Source: Fodinibacter sp963707895 (GTDB lineage Bacteria > Actinomycetota > Actinomycetes > Actinomycetales > Dermatophilaceae). From it: 64,000 bases of DNA. A model generated the notes under the pieces. The model was given only the letters and a program-made list of their open reading frames with translations, had not been told where the DNA came from and did not search any database. How positions within the stretch are numbered: the first letter of the stretch is position 1; each line of letters opens with the position of its first letter. This document shows positions 25,520-33,982 of the stretch, one piece after another. The stretch is taken from positions 248,001 to 312,000 of the forward strand of contig CAVPRS010000002.1 in the NCBI GenBank assembly GCA_963707895.1, read 5' to 3'. Position numbers and translations under genes: made by a program.

Positions 25520-27094
25520 GTGGCGGCACCGACGCACCAGCTCACGCTCGTCGCCGACGAACGGCGGTACGACCTCGTCGTGCCCGTCGGCACCCGGGTC
25601 ACCGACGTGCTCTCGGTGCTCGGCATCTCGTCCAGCGCCGCCCCCAGCTCGGTCGCCACGGCATCCGGGCAGGTCTACGGTCCCCACGACCGCCTCGGTG
25701 CGGACCTGCCCGCAGGGTCGGTGCTCACGGTCGTGCGCACGACGACCCACGCCCTGCACCGCGGCGTGGTCAGCATCGACCGCTCCTCGGCGGCCCCCGG
25801 GTCGCGCTCCCCCGCCGCAGCACCCTCCCCGGCCACGGCCGGGGGCGGTCGTGCCGTGGTCACCGAGAGCGACGGGCCGGCGCTCATCGACGACTCCACC
25901 CGCCGCCGCGACGACCTCGACCCCGACGCCACGGTGAGCCGCGCGGCCCTGCGCGGACCCGGTGGGGCAGGCCGGATGCCGTCGCGACGTGCCCCCCGCG
26001 CCCCCGAGGTGGTGCCTGCCCTCGTGGTCGGGATGGGGCTGCTCTGCGTCGTGGTGGCGGTCCTCGCCCCCGCCGTTGCCACCGCGTCGACCCGAAGCTG
26101 GGTCACCGCACCCGCGGCGCGCTGGGTGGCCGCCGGTCTGCTGCTCGCGAGCGCCGTGGTCGTCATCCTCACCGTGCCCCGCGAACGCGTGGGCGCCGCC
26201 GTGCTGCGGCTGGCCGGCGCTCCGGCCCTCGCCGTCGCGGCCGGGCTCACGGTTCCGCTCGTGGCGTCGCCCGAGCGGGTGGCCGTCCAGGGAGTGCTCG
26301 CGGCCGCCCTGGCCGTCGTCGTGCTGGCCCTCGGGTCGGTCGACGCCGCCGGCACCGACCGTGCCGAGCGCACCGCGATGGCCTGCCTCGGTGGAGCGGG
26401 CGCGGTGCTCGCAGCCGGGGTGCTGTTCGGCTGGTCGCCCGTCGCGTCGGCGGCCCTGCTCGCCGGGTTGGCTCCGGTCGTGGTGCGCGCCCTCCCGAGC
26501 GCGAGCCTGGTCGTCGACCCCACCCAGCTGGTCGACACCGACCGCCTGTCGAGCACGATCTGGGCGGTGCGCGAGCGGCACGCGGGCCGACGCCGACGGG
26601 TGGCCGCCGCGGACGTGGGCGTGCGGGTCGCGCAGGCCCGCGACGTGGTGTCGGTCGGCACGGCCTACCTCGCGCTGGTGGCGGCGGTCGGCGGATGGGT
26701 GGTCGCCCTGGCTCCCGCCCAGTCCGACCTGGCGCCGTGGTCCCGCTGGGTGCTTCCCGCTTTCGCCGCGGTGGCGCTGGGCTACCAGGCGCGCAGCGTG
26801 CGCGACCGGGTGGCCAGGTTCGCCATGCTCACCGGCGCCGCGGCGCTCGTCATGGCTGCTGCCTTCGCGCTGCTCGCCGAGCACCCGTCGTGGGTGCCCG
26901 GCGTCGTGGCCGTCGCGGTGGTGGCCGCCGGGGGCACCGTCGTGGGGGCGGTGGCCCTGACCGGTGGCTACCACTCGACCCGGCTGTCGCGCCTGGCCGA
27001 CCGGGTCGAGTCGACGGCGGTGGTGCTCGTGCTGCCGCTCGCGGTGGTGGCCGCCGGCGGCGTCGAGGCCCTGCGCCGGCTCACGTCGGGCTGA
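25520..27094 (+). CDS. EccD-like type VII secretion membrane protein, paralogue 1
   Basis: A 524-residue protein. An N-terminal ubiquitin-like (YukD-type) domain (about residues 5-75, LTLVADERRYDLVVPVGTRV) and a linker rich in Ser/Pro/Arg are followed by about eleven membrane helices, the EccD plan. GGGGGGAGG six bases before the GTG at 25520 decides the start. It sits alone on the plus strand between eccC and the substrate operon. A second EccD-like protein is encoded at 30052, so the locus has two different channel-type subunits. Whether both join one complex is unknown. Confidence 0.78.
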   Translation: MAAPTHQLTLVADERRYDLVVPVGTRVTDVLSVLGISSSAAPSSVATASGQVYGPHDRLGADLPAGSVLTVVRTTTHALHRGVVSIDRSSAAPGSRSPAAAPSPATAGGGRAVVTESDGPALIDDSTRRRDDLDPDATVSRAALRGPGGAGRMPSRRAPRAPEVVPALVVGMGLLCVVVAVLAPAVATASTRSWVTAPAARWVAAGLLLASAVVVILTVPRERVGAAVLRLAGAPALAVAAGLTVPLVASPERVAVQGVLAAALAVVVLALGSVDAAGTDRAERTAMACLGGAGAVLAAGVLFGWSPVASAALLAGLAPVVVRALPSASLVVDPTQLVDTDRLSSTIWAVRERHAGRRRRVAAADVGVRVAQARDVVSVGTAYLALVAAVGGWVVALAPAQSDLAPWSRWVLPAFAAVALGYQARSVRDRVARFAMLTGAAALVMAAAFALLAEHPSWVPGVVAVAVVAAGGTVVGAVALTGGYHSTRLSRLADRVESTAVVLVLPLAVVAAGGVEALRRLTSG

Positions 27095-27103
27095 GCCGGC
27101 GGG

Positions 27104-28543
27104 TCACTGCCACACCGGCGGCGTGGCGTCCTCGGCGCCCTCGAACCAGGTCTCCTCGTCCTCACGGGTGAGGTGGTCGACCTCGGTGGCGTCGTCACGC
27201 TCGGTCGTGCCGCCGCGGCTGCCCGCACCACCGGCCGCGCCCACCGTGCCGCGGCCGCCGGTCCCTTCGCCGAGCTTGGGCACGCCGTAGCGGCCGGTGC
27301 GCACGCCCGTCCCTCGACCGGCGGCACCTCCGCGGCCCGCTGCGCCGCCCTGGCCGCCACCGGCGAGCACCGACGAGCGGCCCGCGCCGGCCGACGCGCC
27401 CGCGCTGCCGGTACGCCCGGCCACGCCGCTGCTCGAGGCGGAGACCACCGAGCCCGGCATCCGCCCTGCCGCGGCGCCCCCCGGCATCCCACTGCGGCCG
27501 AGCACGGCAGCGGCACCACCGCCGGCGAGCATGCCGCCCATCCCGGCGGCCGCACCCGCCGGACCGACCTGACCGGCGGACCCGCCCGGGGTGGTCGAGC
27601 CGGGCAGCGGGCCGACCGTGCCACTGCCGCCGCCGGGCGACGTCGTGCCGTCGACCGGGCCGTCGAGCACCGGGGGCGGTGGGTCGCCCACGGGCGGCCA
27701 CGGGTTGCCACCCCCGCCGCCGGTGTCGGTGTCGGTACCGCCGGTGTCGGTACCGCCGGTGTCGGTACCGCCGGTGTCGTCGTCCGCCGGCAGGTCGTCC
27801 CCGCCGGTGATGTCGGTGGGGGTCCAGTCCCCGGGACCGGGGTCGCCGGTGCCGCCGGGTGGCAGGTGCGACGAACCTGACGGGGTCGACCGACCCCCGC
27901 TCGCGGGTCTCCCCGAGCCTCCCGACGTGCCGGTTCCCGACGGCACGGAGGCCGGGTCGGACGGCTCGACCGGCAGCTTCTTGGTGGCCGTGGTCATCGA
28001 GTCGGTGAACGTGGCGAGCACCGCGGCCGCCTGCTGCTCCCGGGCCGCCCTCGCGCCGGCGACGGCCTGGTCGTACTTCTGCTGGTCGAGCACCGTCGGC
28101 AGGTCGGCCGACACCTGGGTCGGCTGCGTGACGGGGGTGTGCTGGTAGTCGGCCGGGTCGACGTCGAGCGAGACCGAGCGGACCTTGGTGACGTAGGCGG
28201 TGCGGGCCGCGGTCGCGGAGTCGGTGGCTCCGGTGAGCCCCGCCTCGATCCGGTCGATCTCCTCGGCGTGCCCGTCGAGGTTGTCGGCGAGCTTGCCGAG
28301 GGTCTGGTACGCCGCCTCGGCCGCGGGGCCGCTCCAGGCGTCGGGGGCACCGCGCAGCGCGCTGACGATGCCGCGCACGTCGGCCGACAGCCCGCGAACC
28401 GACTCGGCACTCGTGGCCCAGTCGCTCGCGGTGAGGTCGACGATCCCGGTCTGGAAGTCGTAGACCTCGTAGAGGGTTCGCTCGTTCGGGCCCGCCTCGG
28501 CGGGCAGCGGGGGTCGGCTCGAGCCGCCGTCGTCGGGACGCAT
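27104..28543 (-). CDS. large Gly/Ser-rich ESX-associated protein (PPE-like substrate candidate)
   Basis: A 479-residue protein. The first 190 residues are helical and resemble a WXG100/PPE-like bundle (LTASDWATSAESVRGL, APDAWSGPAAEAAYQTLG, with W-S-G). The rest is low-complexity Gly/Ser/Ala/Pro with a four-unit GGTDT repeat, ending in an acidic tail (EDEETWFEGAEDATPPVWQ) of the type conserved on ESX-secreted actinobacterial proteins. It is the last gene of a minus-strand operon with two WXG100 genes, and its ATG overlaps the stop of the previous gene (TGATG). No signal peptide. It is probably a secreted ESX substrate. Confidence 0.75.
   Translation of the reverse strand: MRPDDGGSSRPPLPAEAGPNERTLYEVYDFQTGIVDLTASDWATSAESVRGLSADVRGIVSALRGAPDAWSGPAAEAAYQTLGKLADNLDGHAEEIDRIEAGLTGATDSATAARTAYVTKVRSVSLDVDPADYQHTPVTQPTQVSADLPTVLDQQKYDQAVAGARAAREQQAAAVLATFTDSMTTATKKLPVEPSDPASVPSGTGTSGGSGRPASGGRSTPSGSSHLPPGGTGDPGPGDWTPTDITGGDDLPADDDTGGTDTGGTDTGGTDTDTGGGGGNPWPPVGDPPPPVLDGPVDGTTSPGGGSGTVGPLPGSTTPGGSAGQVGPAGAAAGMGGMLAGGGAAAVLGRSGMPGGAAAGRMPGSVVSASSSGVAGRTGSAGASAGAGRSSVLAGGGQGGAAGRGGAAGRGTGVRTGRYGVPKLGEGTGGRGTVGAAGGAGSRGGTTERDDATEVDHLTREDEETWFEGAEDATPPVWQ
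27718..27781 (-). repeat. 15-bp tandem repeat encoding GGTDT units
   Basis: About four copies of a 15-base unit (GCCGGTGTCGGTACC on the plus strand, with small changes at the ends) lie inside the Gly-rich ESX protein gene and encode GGTDT repeats. Unit length keeps the frame, so copy number could vary without truncating the protein. Such repeats are typical slippage-prone sites in surface or secreted proteins. Confidence 0.8.
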
Positions 28544-29040
28544 CAGCCCTCCTGGCCGTCGGTGGGCTCACCGGTCTGGGTGAGCGGGGTGCCGTCGTGC
28601 CGCAGCTGGGTGTCGAGGGCCGTGACGGTGGCGCTGCCCTGCGCGACCTCGTCGGTGTCCTTGGCCTCCTCCTGCCGCCGCACGCTCTCGAACCCGGCCG
28701 GGTCGGTCCAGCGGGCGAGCAGGGCGACGAAGGCGTCACCGGCGTTCTCGTCGCGGCTGCGCATCTCGGCGGCCGCGAGGGCAAGGTTCTGGGCGGCGGT
28801 CACGAGGTCGTCCTGGATGCCGCGCAGCGTCTCGGTGTACTCCGCCACGGCCGCCGCGTAGACGCTGGCGAAGGCCCGCGCCGCGGGGGCGCCCCCGAAC
28901 GTCGAGCGGTCGGCGAGCCCGTCGCGGGCGCGCACCACCTCGGCGTGCGCGGCCTCGCGCCAGTTGGACTCGTGGTCCTTGGCGAGGGTCGCCAGAACCG
29001 GCGGGTACCTGACCGGCTGGTCCTCCCAGGGCAGTCCCAC
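28543..29040 (-). CDS. ESX locus helical protein of unknown function
   Basis: A 165-residue, mostly helical, soluble protein without a recognised domain. The first third (residues 1-70) contains several Ala/Arg/Glu heptad-like stretches (EAAHAEVVRARDGLADRS), and the middle (AVAEYTETLRGIQDDLVTAAQNLA) could form a coiled coil. GGAGG lies seven bases before the GTG at 29040, which decides the start. It stands between the WXG100 gene at 29173 and the Gly-rich protein, overlapping the latter's ATG by one base (TGATG). It could be a chaperone or partner for the ESX substrate next to it; that is inference from context only. Confidence 0.65.
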   Translation of the reverse strand: MGLPWEDQPVRYPPVLATLAKDHESNWREAAHAEVVRARDGLADRSTFGGAPAARAFASVYAAAVAEYTETLRGIQDDLVTAAQNLALAAAEMRSRDENAGDAFVALLARWTDPAGFESVRRQEEAKDTDEVAQGSATVTALDTQLRHDGTPLTQTGEPTDGQEG

Positions 29041-29172
29041 GATGTCTCCTCCCACGTGCTGGGTGCGGTGCAACGCCGTTCGTGCCGGCACCCGGTGCAC
29101 GGGTGCCGGCACGCGGCGCTGCGGTGGTGCGGTGCTCGCGCTCGCGCGCGGGTGCTGCGGTGCCGACCGGGG

Positions 29173-29466
29173 TCAGGCCCACATGTTGGTGTTGCGCAGC
29201 TCGCCGGCGAGGTAGTCCTCCTTGGAGGTGATCACCGCCTGGCGCACGTCCTCGAGCAGCTGACGGCACTCCTCGATCTGCTTGTCCCAGTCGAGCTGGG
29301 CCTGCGAGTAGGCCTGACGCGCCGAGCCGTCCCACTGCTCGACGTAGGGGCGCAGCTCGCTCTTCATCGTCTCGAGGCGCTGCTCCAGCTTCGCCAGCCC
29401 TGACTTCATGTCGCCCACGAGCGCGTCGATGCCCGCGCCGCCGACCTTGATCCCGTCTCCAGCCAT
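29173..29466 (-). CDS. WXG100 family type VII secretion protein (second of pair)
   Basis: A 97-residue WXG100 protein, a helical hairpin exported by the ESX system. The signature is QWDGSARQAY with W-D-G near residue 46. The C-terminal EDYLAGELRN may serve as a secretion signal (YxxxE-like: Y-L-A-G-E). I chose the ATG at 29466, 9 bases after GGAGGG; a GTG at 29487 overlapping the upstream stop is the alternative and would add seven residues. It is paired with the WXG100 gene at 29484, as in EsxA/EsxB-type heterodimers, but the sequences are quite different. Confidence 0.88.
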   Translation of the reverse strand: MAGDGIKVGGAGIDALVGDMKSGLAKLEQRLETMKSELRPYVEQWDGSARQAYSQAQLDWDKQIEECRQLLEDVRQAVITSKEDYLAGELRNTNMWA

Positions 29467-29483
29467 GATGATGTCCCTCCCGC

Positions 29484-29798
29484 TCACTTGCCGAGCATGC
29501 TGTTGTACTTCGCCAGGTTCGACGAGGCCGACGCGTCGTCCGCGTCGTACTGGCGCTGGGCGCCGGTCAGGTTGGCCTCGAAGGTGTCGAGCACGTCGAC
29601 GATGTCCTGCGTCTGGACCTTCCAGGCCTCGCTGACCTGGTCGAAGCTGCGGGCGCCGTGGCCCTCCCAGTGGGCCTTGACGGCCTCCATCTGCCCGCGG
29701 AGGGAGCTGATCTGCGTGCGCAGGTCCCCCCGGGCGGTGCTGACGATGTCGGCGCTCTTCCTGACGACGCCTTCGCCGGCCCGGTACGAGTCAGCCAT
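29484..29798 (-). CDS. WXG100 family type VII secretion protein (first of pair)
   Basis: A 104-residue WXG100 protein with W-E-G in AHWEGHGARSF (near residue 44) and helices on both sides. GAAGGA stands 6 bases before the ATG at 29798. It is the first gene of the minus-strand substrate operon and has a good promoter about 95 bases upstream. It probably dimerises with the WXG100 protein encoded next and is exported by the EccB/EccC/EccD/mycosin machinery encoded around it. Confidence 0.9.
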   Translation of the reverse strand: MADSYRAGEGVVRKSADIVSTARGDLRTQISSLRGQMEAVKAHWEGHGARSFDQVSEAWKVQTQDIVDVLDTFEANLTGAQRQYDADDASASSNLAKYNSMLGK

Positions 29799-29899
29799 GA
29801 GTTGTCCTTCCGTCGTGCGACTGCGTCGCGCTGTCTGTCCCCTGACCGGTGGTCCCTCTCCCGACCCCGGCCCGGCCTTCCCGTGGTCTCGCGAAACAG

Positions 29900-29928
29900 A
29901 CCCTACGGCGACATCGCAAGCGGTCCAA
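29900..29928 (-). promoter_or_regulatory. promoter of the WXG100 operon
   Basis: On the minus strand, TTGGAC (-35, 29928-29923) and TAGGGT (-10, 29905-29900) are separated by 17 bases, close to the housekeeping consensus. The inferred start near 29893 leaves a leader of about 95 bases before the first WXG100 ATG at 29798. Confidence 0.6.
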
Positions 29929-29960
29929 TGGGGAGAACTCCCCGACCCCGGCCGCACGGC

Positions 29961-29988
29961 TTCCACGCCGAGGTCGCCGGTCTATGCT
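29961..29988 (+). promoter_or_regulatory. promoter of the eccD-eccB-mycP operon
   Basis: TTCCAC (29961-29966) and TATGCT (29983-29988) are spaced by 16 bases and could drive the plus-strand operon starting at 30052. Together with the divergent promoter on the other strand, this lets one 250-base gap control both halves of the ESX locus. Confidence 0.5.
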
Positions 29989-30051
29989 CGGACGCCTGCC
30001 GGGGCCAACGCCGTGGGAACGCCCCCGGCCCGTCGGAGGGGAGTCGATCAC

Positions 30052-31383
30052 GTGAGCCAGGCCAGCGCTGCCGCATCCCTGGTGCGGGTGTCCGTGTCGT
30101 CGGGCACCCGGCGCGCGGATCTCGGTGTGCCGGGCGGCATCCCGGTCGTCGAGCTGGTGCCCGAGCTCGCCCGTGAGCTGGGCGTGCTCGACGCCGGCAA
30201 CGCCTCGCACGGCTTCCGCCTCATCGCCGGGGGCGGCCTGCTCGTCGATCCCGACCGGAGCCTTGCCGCGCAGGGCATCACCGACGGCGCCGTGCTCTCG
30301 CTCGAGACGGTCGACGCCACGACCGAGAAGGTCTACGACGACGTCGTCGAGGCCGTCGCCGACGTCGTCGAGACCCAGTTCGCCCCGTGGACGGCCCGGC
30401 ACAGCGCCGGCACGGCCATCGGGGCGGCCACCGTCTTCCTGCTCTGTGCGGCGTGGGCCCTGTTCACGGCACGGGATGCGGGGCTGGTCGTCACCGCCGT
30501 GGCCGGCGCCGTCTCGCTGCTCCTCGTCGGCACCGCCGCCGTGCTCGAGTCCCGCACCCAGGCCGTCGGTGCGGTCGCGCTCGCGGCCGTGTCGCTCGTC
30601 TACGCCGCGGTCGCCGGGTTCGCCGTGCAGCCGTCGGCACCGCTGTGGGGCGAAGGGCTGCTGTATGCCGGGGCCGCGGTCGCCGTCGTCGGCCTCCTCG
30701 CCGCGGCCGCACTCCCCCGGCACCGCCTGGTGCTCGCGGCCGGTGCCGTGGTCGGTGCCGCGATGGTCGTGCTCGGCGTGGCCTCAGGCCCCGGCCGGGT
30801 GTCGATGACGACGGCCTGCGCGGTCGTCTTCGTCGTCGCCGTCGTGCTGGGCAACGTGCTTCCGTGGGTGGGCATCTCGTCGAGCCGGCTGTCCTCCCAC
30901 GCACCGCGCACCGAGGCCGAGATCGGCGCCGACGCCCCCGAGGTGGACCGTGGCCAGGTGCGCACCCAGGTCGCCCGCGGCCACGACGTCATGGTCGCCG
31001 TCGCACTGGCGACCGGCGGGATCGCCCTGCTCACCACGCCGCAGCTCGTGGCCGCGGGGGTGGCCGGCACCCTCCTCGCCGTCGCTGGCCACGTCGCCAC
31101 CCTGCTGCGCACCCGGCACAGCCGCACCCGCACCTCCGTGCTGCTCGCGATGGCGACCGGCATCCTCGGCCTGGCACTCACCGCCGTCACGGCGGCGCAG
31201 CTGCACCCGACCTGGCGCCCCGCCCTCGCGGTGCTGCTCGGCGGCGGCGCCGCCCTGGTCGTCTCGCTCGCCGTGCTGGCACCGCGCACCCGCGTTGGCC
31301 TGGGCCGGCTGGCCGACGCGGCCGACGGCATCGTGCTCGTCGCCCTGCTGCCACTCGCCGCCGCCACCATCGGGGTGCTCTGA
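30052..31383 (+). CDS. eccD: type VII secretion integral membrane protein EccD
   Basis: A 443-residue membrane protein, the channel-forming EccD subunit of ESX systems. A YukD/ubiquitin-like domain (residues 5-85, LVRVSVSSGTRRADLGVPGGIP) is followed by about eleven membrane helices. GGAGGGGAG before the GTG at 30052 decides the start. It begins the eccD-eccB-mycP operon, with four bases to the eccB ATG. It is only distantly similar to the EccD-like protein at 25520, so the two are paralogues rather than recent duplicates. Confidence 0.9.
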   Translation: MSQASAAASLVRVSVSSGTRRADLGVPGGIPVVELVPELARELGVLDAGNASHGFRLIAGGGLLVDPDRSLAAQGITDGAVLSLETVDATTEKVYDDVVEAVADVVETQFAPWTARHSAGTAIGAATVFLLCAAWALFTARDAGLVVTAVAGAVSLLLVGTAAVLESRTQAVGAVALAAVSLVYAAVAGFAVQPSAPLWGEGLLYAGAAVAVVGLLAAAALPRHRLVLAAGAVVGAAMVVLGVASGPGRVSMTTACAVVFVVAVVLGNVLPWVGISSSRLSSHAPRTEAEIGADAPEVDRGQVRTQVARGHDVMVAVALATGGIALLTTPQLVAAGVAGTLLAVAGHVATLLRTRHSRTRTSVLLAMATGILGLALTAVTAAQLHPTWRPALAVLLGGGAALVVSLAVLAPRTRVGLGRLADAADGIVLVALLPLAAATIGVL

Positions 31384-31387
31384 GCAG

Positions 31388-32719
31388 ATGGCCACGAAGA
31401 AGGACCTCGTCGAGGCGCAGTCGTTCAGCCGCCGGAGGCTCACGACCGCGTTCGTCAGCGGCGCCCCCGGTGGCCGCGAGGTCGAGCCGCACCGCCCCCT
31501 GCGGGCCGTCGCGGGCGGCCTGGCGCTCACCGCGGTGCTCGTGCTCGGCAGCATGGCGTTCGGCTGGCTGCGCTCGTCGCTGCCGGCCGACTGGGAGAAC
31601 AACCGGCTGATCATCGCCGAGGACAGCGGTGCCCGCTACGTCTCGGTCAAGGGCGTGCTGCACCCCGTCGTCAACACCACCAGCGCACGGCTGCTGATCC
31701 CGGCGAACGAGTTCCGGGTGCTCGCGGTGCCCGACGACGAGCTCGCCTCGATCGACCGGGGCCCGACCCTGGGCATCGCCGGCGCGCCGGACTCCCTCAC
31801 CCCGCCCGACCGGCTGGTCAACACCGGATGGGTGTCCTGCCTGACCTCCAGCGACCAGGTGTCGACCACGATCGGATCGTCGGTGCGTGCCACACCGGTC
31901 GAGCGCGGCGCGCTGGTGGTGCGCAGCGACGACCAGACCTTCGTCGTCGCCGACGGGCGTCGCTACCCGGTCGCCGACCGGGACGTCTCCGCCGTGACGG
32001 TGGCCCTGCGCCTCGACGGCCGCCCCGCGGTCTCGGCCCCGGCCGCCTGGCTCAACCTGTTCCCCGAGGGCCCCGCACTGGCACCGCTCACCCTCGACGG
32101 CCTGGGCACACCCCTGCCCGGCCTGCCGGCCGGTGCGACCGTGGGCTCGGTGCTCACCCTCGACGGTGACGGCCGCCGCTACGTCGTGCTGCCCAGCGGC
32201 GACCTCGAGCCGCTGCCCGAGGTCGCCAACGAGATGTACCGCCTCGGGTCCGGCGCCTCGGGACGCGAGATCCCCGTGCAGGCCTCGCAGATCGCCCAGC
32301 TGCAGGTGCGTCCGCAGCGGTTCGCGCCACCGGAGTGGCCGGCGGGCTACCCCACCGCCATCACCGACACCCCCTGCGCGACCCTCACGGCATCGGCGGG
32401 CGCTCCTCCGGAGGTGACGCTCGGGTCCACCACCGCCACGCCGGCGCCGGATGCGGTCGGACGCACGGTCGTCGACACCGGCTCGGGCGCCCTGGTGCGG
32501 GCGGTGTCGGGGCAGGTGCTCAGCAAGGGGCCGGTGCTCGCCGTCGACCAGACCGCCACGGCCTACGCCCTGCAGGACGCAGACACCGAGCTGCTCGCGC
32601 GCCTGGGCTACACGCCGGCCGACGTCGCGCCGGTGCCGCAGTCGTGGACCGAGCTGCTGCGCTCGGGGCCGGCGCTCGGCGCCACCGCCGCGCAGACCGT
32701 GGTCTCCGGCGGGTCATGA
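31388..32719 (+). CDS. eccB: type VII secretion protein EccB
   Basis: A 443-residue single-pass membrane protein of the ESX core complex. The N-terminal cytoplasmic segment (KKDLVEAQSFSRRRLTTAFVSG) is typical for EccB, followed by one membrane helix (about residues 40-60) and a large extracellular domain of repeats. A TPC...C pair near residues 320-330 may form a disulfide. It lies between eccD and mycP, with the stop overlapping the mycP ATG (ATGA). Confidence 0.93.
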   Translation: MATKKDLVEAQSFSRRRLTTAFVSGAPGGREVEPHRPLRAVAGGLALTAVLVLGSMAFGWLRSSLPADWENNRLIIAEDSGARYVSVKGVLHPVVNTTSARLLIPANEFRVLAVPDDELASIDRGPTLGIAGAPDSLTPPDRLVNTGWVSCLTSSDQVSTTIGSSVRATPVERGALVVRSDDQTFVVADGRRYPVADRDVSAVTVALRLDGRPAVSAPAAWLNLFPEGPALAPLTLDGLGTPLPGLPAGATVGSVLTLDGDGRRYVVLPSGDLEPLPEVANEMYRLGSGASGREIPVQASQIAQLQVRPQRFAPPEWPAGYPTAITDTPCATLTASAGAPPEVTLGSTTATPAPDAVGRTVVDTGSGALVRAVSGQVLSKGPVLAVDQTATAYALQDADTELLARLGYTPADVAPVPQSWTELLRSGPALGATAAQTVVSGGS

Positions 32720-33939
32720 CCCCGGCCCGACACCTCGTCGCCGCGGCGCTCGTGGCCGGTGCCATCGCCGTGCCCGTCGCGGCGCCCTCCCCGGCCGTCG
32801 CGGCTCCCGGACCGCCCACGGCCGCCCAGGCCTGCGAGGAGGGTCGCACGCGCTACGTCGAGGACACGCCGGCGGCGCTCGTGCGGCTCGGCGCCCACAA
32901 GGCCTGGGGGCTGGCGACCGGCCGCGGAGTCGTCGTCGCCGTCGTCGACACCGGCGTGGCCGACGCCAATGCCCACTTCCCCGACGGCGTGCTGCTGCCG
33001 GGTCGGTCGTTCGCGGGAGGCTCACCCCACGAGGACCCTCGCGCCCACGGCACAGCAGTGGCCGGGATCATCGCCGCCCGGGCTCTGGGCGACCGCTCCG
33101 GGGTCGAGGGCCTCGCACCGCAGGCTCGGATCCTGCCGGTCAAGGTGGTACCCGACGAACAGGGCACCGACGACGGTGAGGTGGGTGTCGGGGCGCTGGC
33201 GGACGGCATCCGGTATGCCGCGCGCTCGGGTGCCGACGTCGTCAACGTCTCGCTCAGCACGACGAGTGACGACCCCCGGCTACGCGCGGCAGTGCGCTAC
33301 GCGACGGACCAGGGGGCACTCGTCGTGGCGTCGGCGGGTAACCGGCGCACCGCCGAGGACGCCACCGACGGACCCCGCTACCCCGCCGCCTACCCCGACG
33401 TGGTCGCGGTGGCCGCCACAGACGCCGACGACAGGGTCACCGACGACTCGGTGCACGGCGCCCACGTCGACCTCGCCGCCCCCGGTCGCGACGTGCTCAC
33501 GTCCTGGGGGGCGTGGGGCGACTGCTACCTCAGCCAGGACGGCGAGTCGACCAGCTACGCAACGGCCTACGTGAGTGCTGCGGCCGCCCTGGTCGCGCAG
33601 CGCTTCCCGGACGACGGACCCGCCGGGTGGAAGCAGCGGCTCGAGGCGACGGCGGCCCGAGAGCGTCGCGACGCCCGCGACGACGTCACCGGTTGGGGTG
33701 TCGTGCAGCCCGTCGAGGCCCTGACCGCCGTGCTCGACGACGGCATCGCCGGCCCGCTCGCGCCCGGTGGGCGCCCCCGGACCGAGGCCGCTGCGGGTGC
33801 GGCCATGGTCGAGGTGGGGTCGGTCGCCGACCCGCTGGTCGGCGACCGGCGGCAGGTGCTCTGGGTCGGCATCGCCGTGGGTGCCGCGGTGCTGGGCCTG
33901 GCCCTCCTGCGTCTCGTGCGGCGCCGCCCCACCGCCTGA
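32716..33939 (+). CDS. mycP: type VII secretion-associated subtilisin-like serine protease (mycosin)
   Basis: A 407-residue membrane-anchored subtilase of the ESX system. A signal peptide (AAALVAGAIAVPVAAPSPAVA) precedes the catalytic domain with Asp in VAVVDTGV, His in RAHGTAVAGIIAAR and Ser in GESTSYATAYVSAAA. A C-terminal membrane helix (WVGIAVGAAVLGLALLRLVRRR) anchors it outside the membrane. The start codon overlaps the eccB stop. Mycosins process substrates and stabilise the complex. It closes the ESX operon; valS follows in the same direction. No EccE gene is seen in the locus. Confidence 0.93.
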   Translation: MTPARHLVAAALVAGAIAVPVAAPSPAVAAPGPPTAAQACEEGRTRYVEDTPAALVRLGAHKAWGLATGRGVVVAVVDTGVADANAHFPDGVLLPGRSFAGGSPHEDPRAHGTAVAGIIAARALGDRSGVEGLAPQARILPVKVVPDEQGTDDGEVGVGALADGIRYAARSGADVVNVSLSTTSDDPRLRAAVRYATDQGALVVASAGNRRTAEDATDGPRYPAAYPDVVAVAATDADDRVTDDSVHGAHVDLAAPGRDVLTSWGAWGDCYLSQDGESTSYATAYVSAAAALVAQRFPDDGPAGWKQRLEATAARERRDARDDVTGWGVVQPVEALTAVLDDGIAGPLAPGGRPRTEAAAGAAMVEVGSVADPLVGDRRQVLWVGIAVGAAVLGLALLRLVRRRPTA

Positions 33940-33982
33940 ACCCGGGTGAGCCGCGCGTCATCCGTCTGGGAGGATGTCCCCC

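Noticed and set aside
21651..25937. Open frame of over 1400 codons opposite eccC
   Set aside because: It is antisense to a clear EccC with three ATPase domains, and its composition (Arg/Gly/Val-rich) is that of a high-GC shadow frame.
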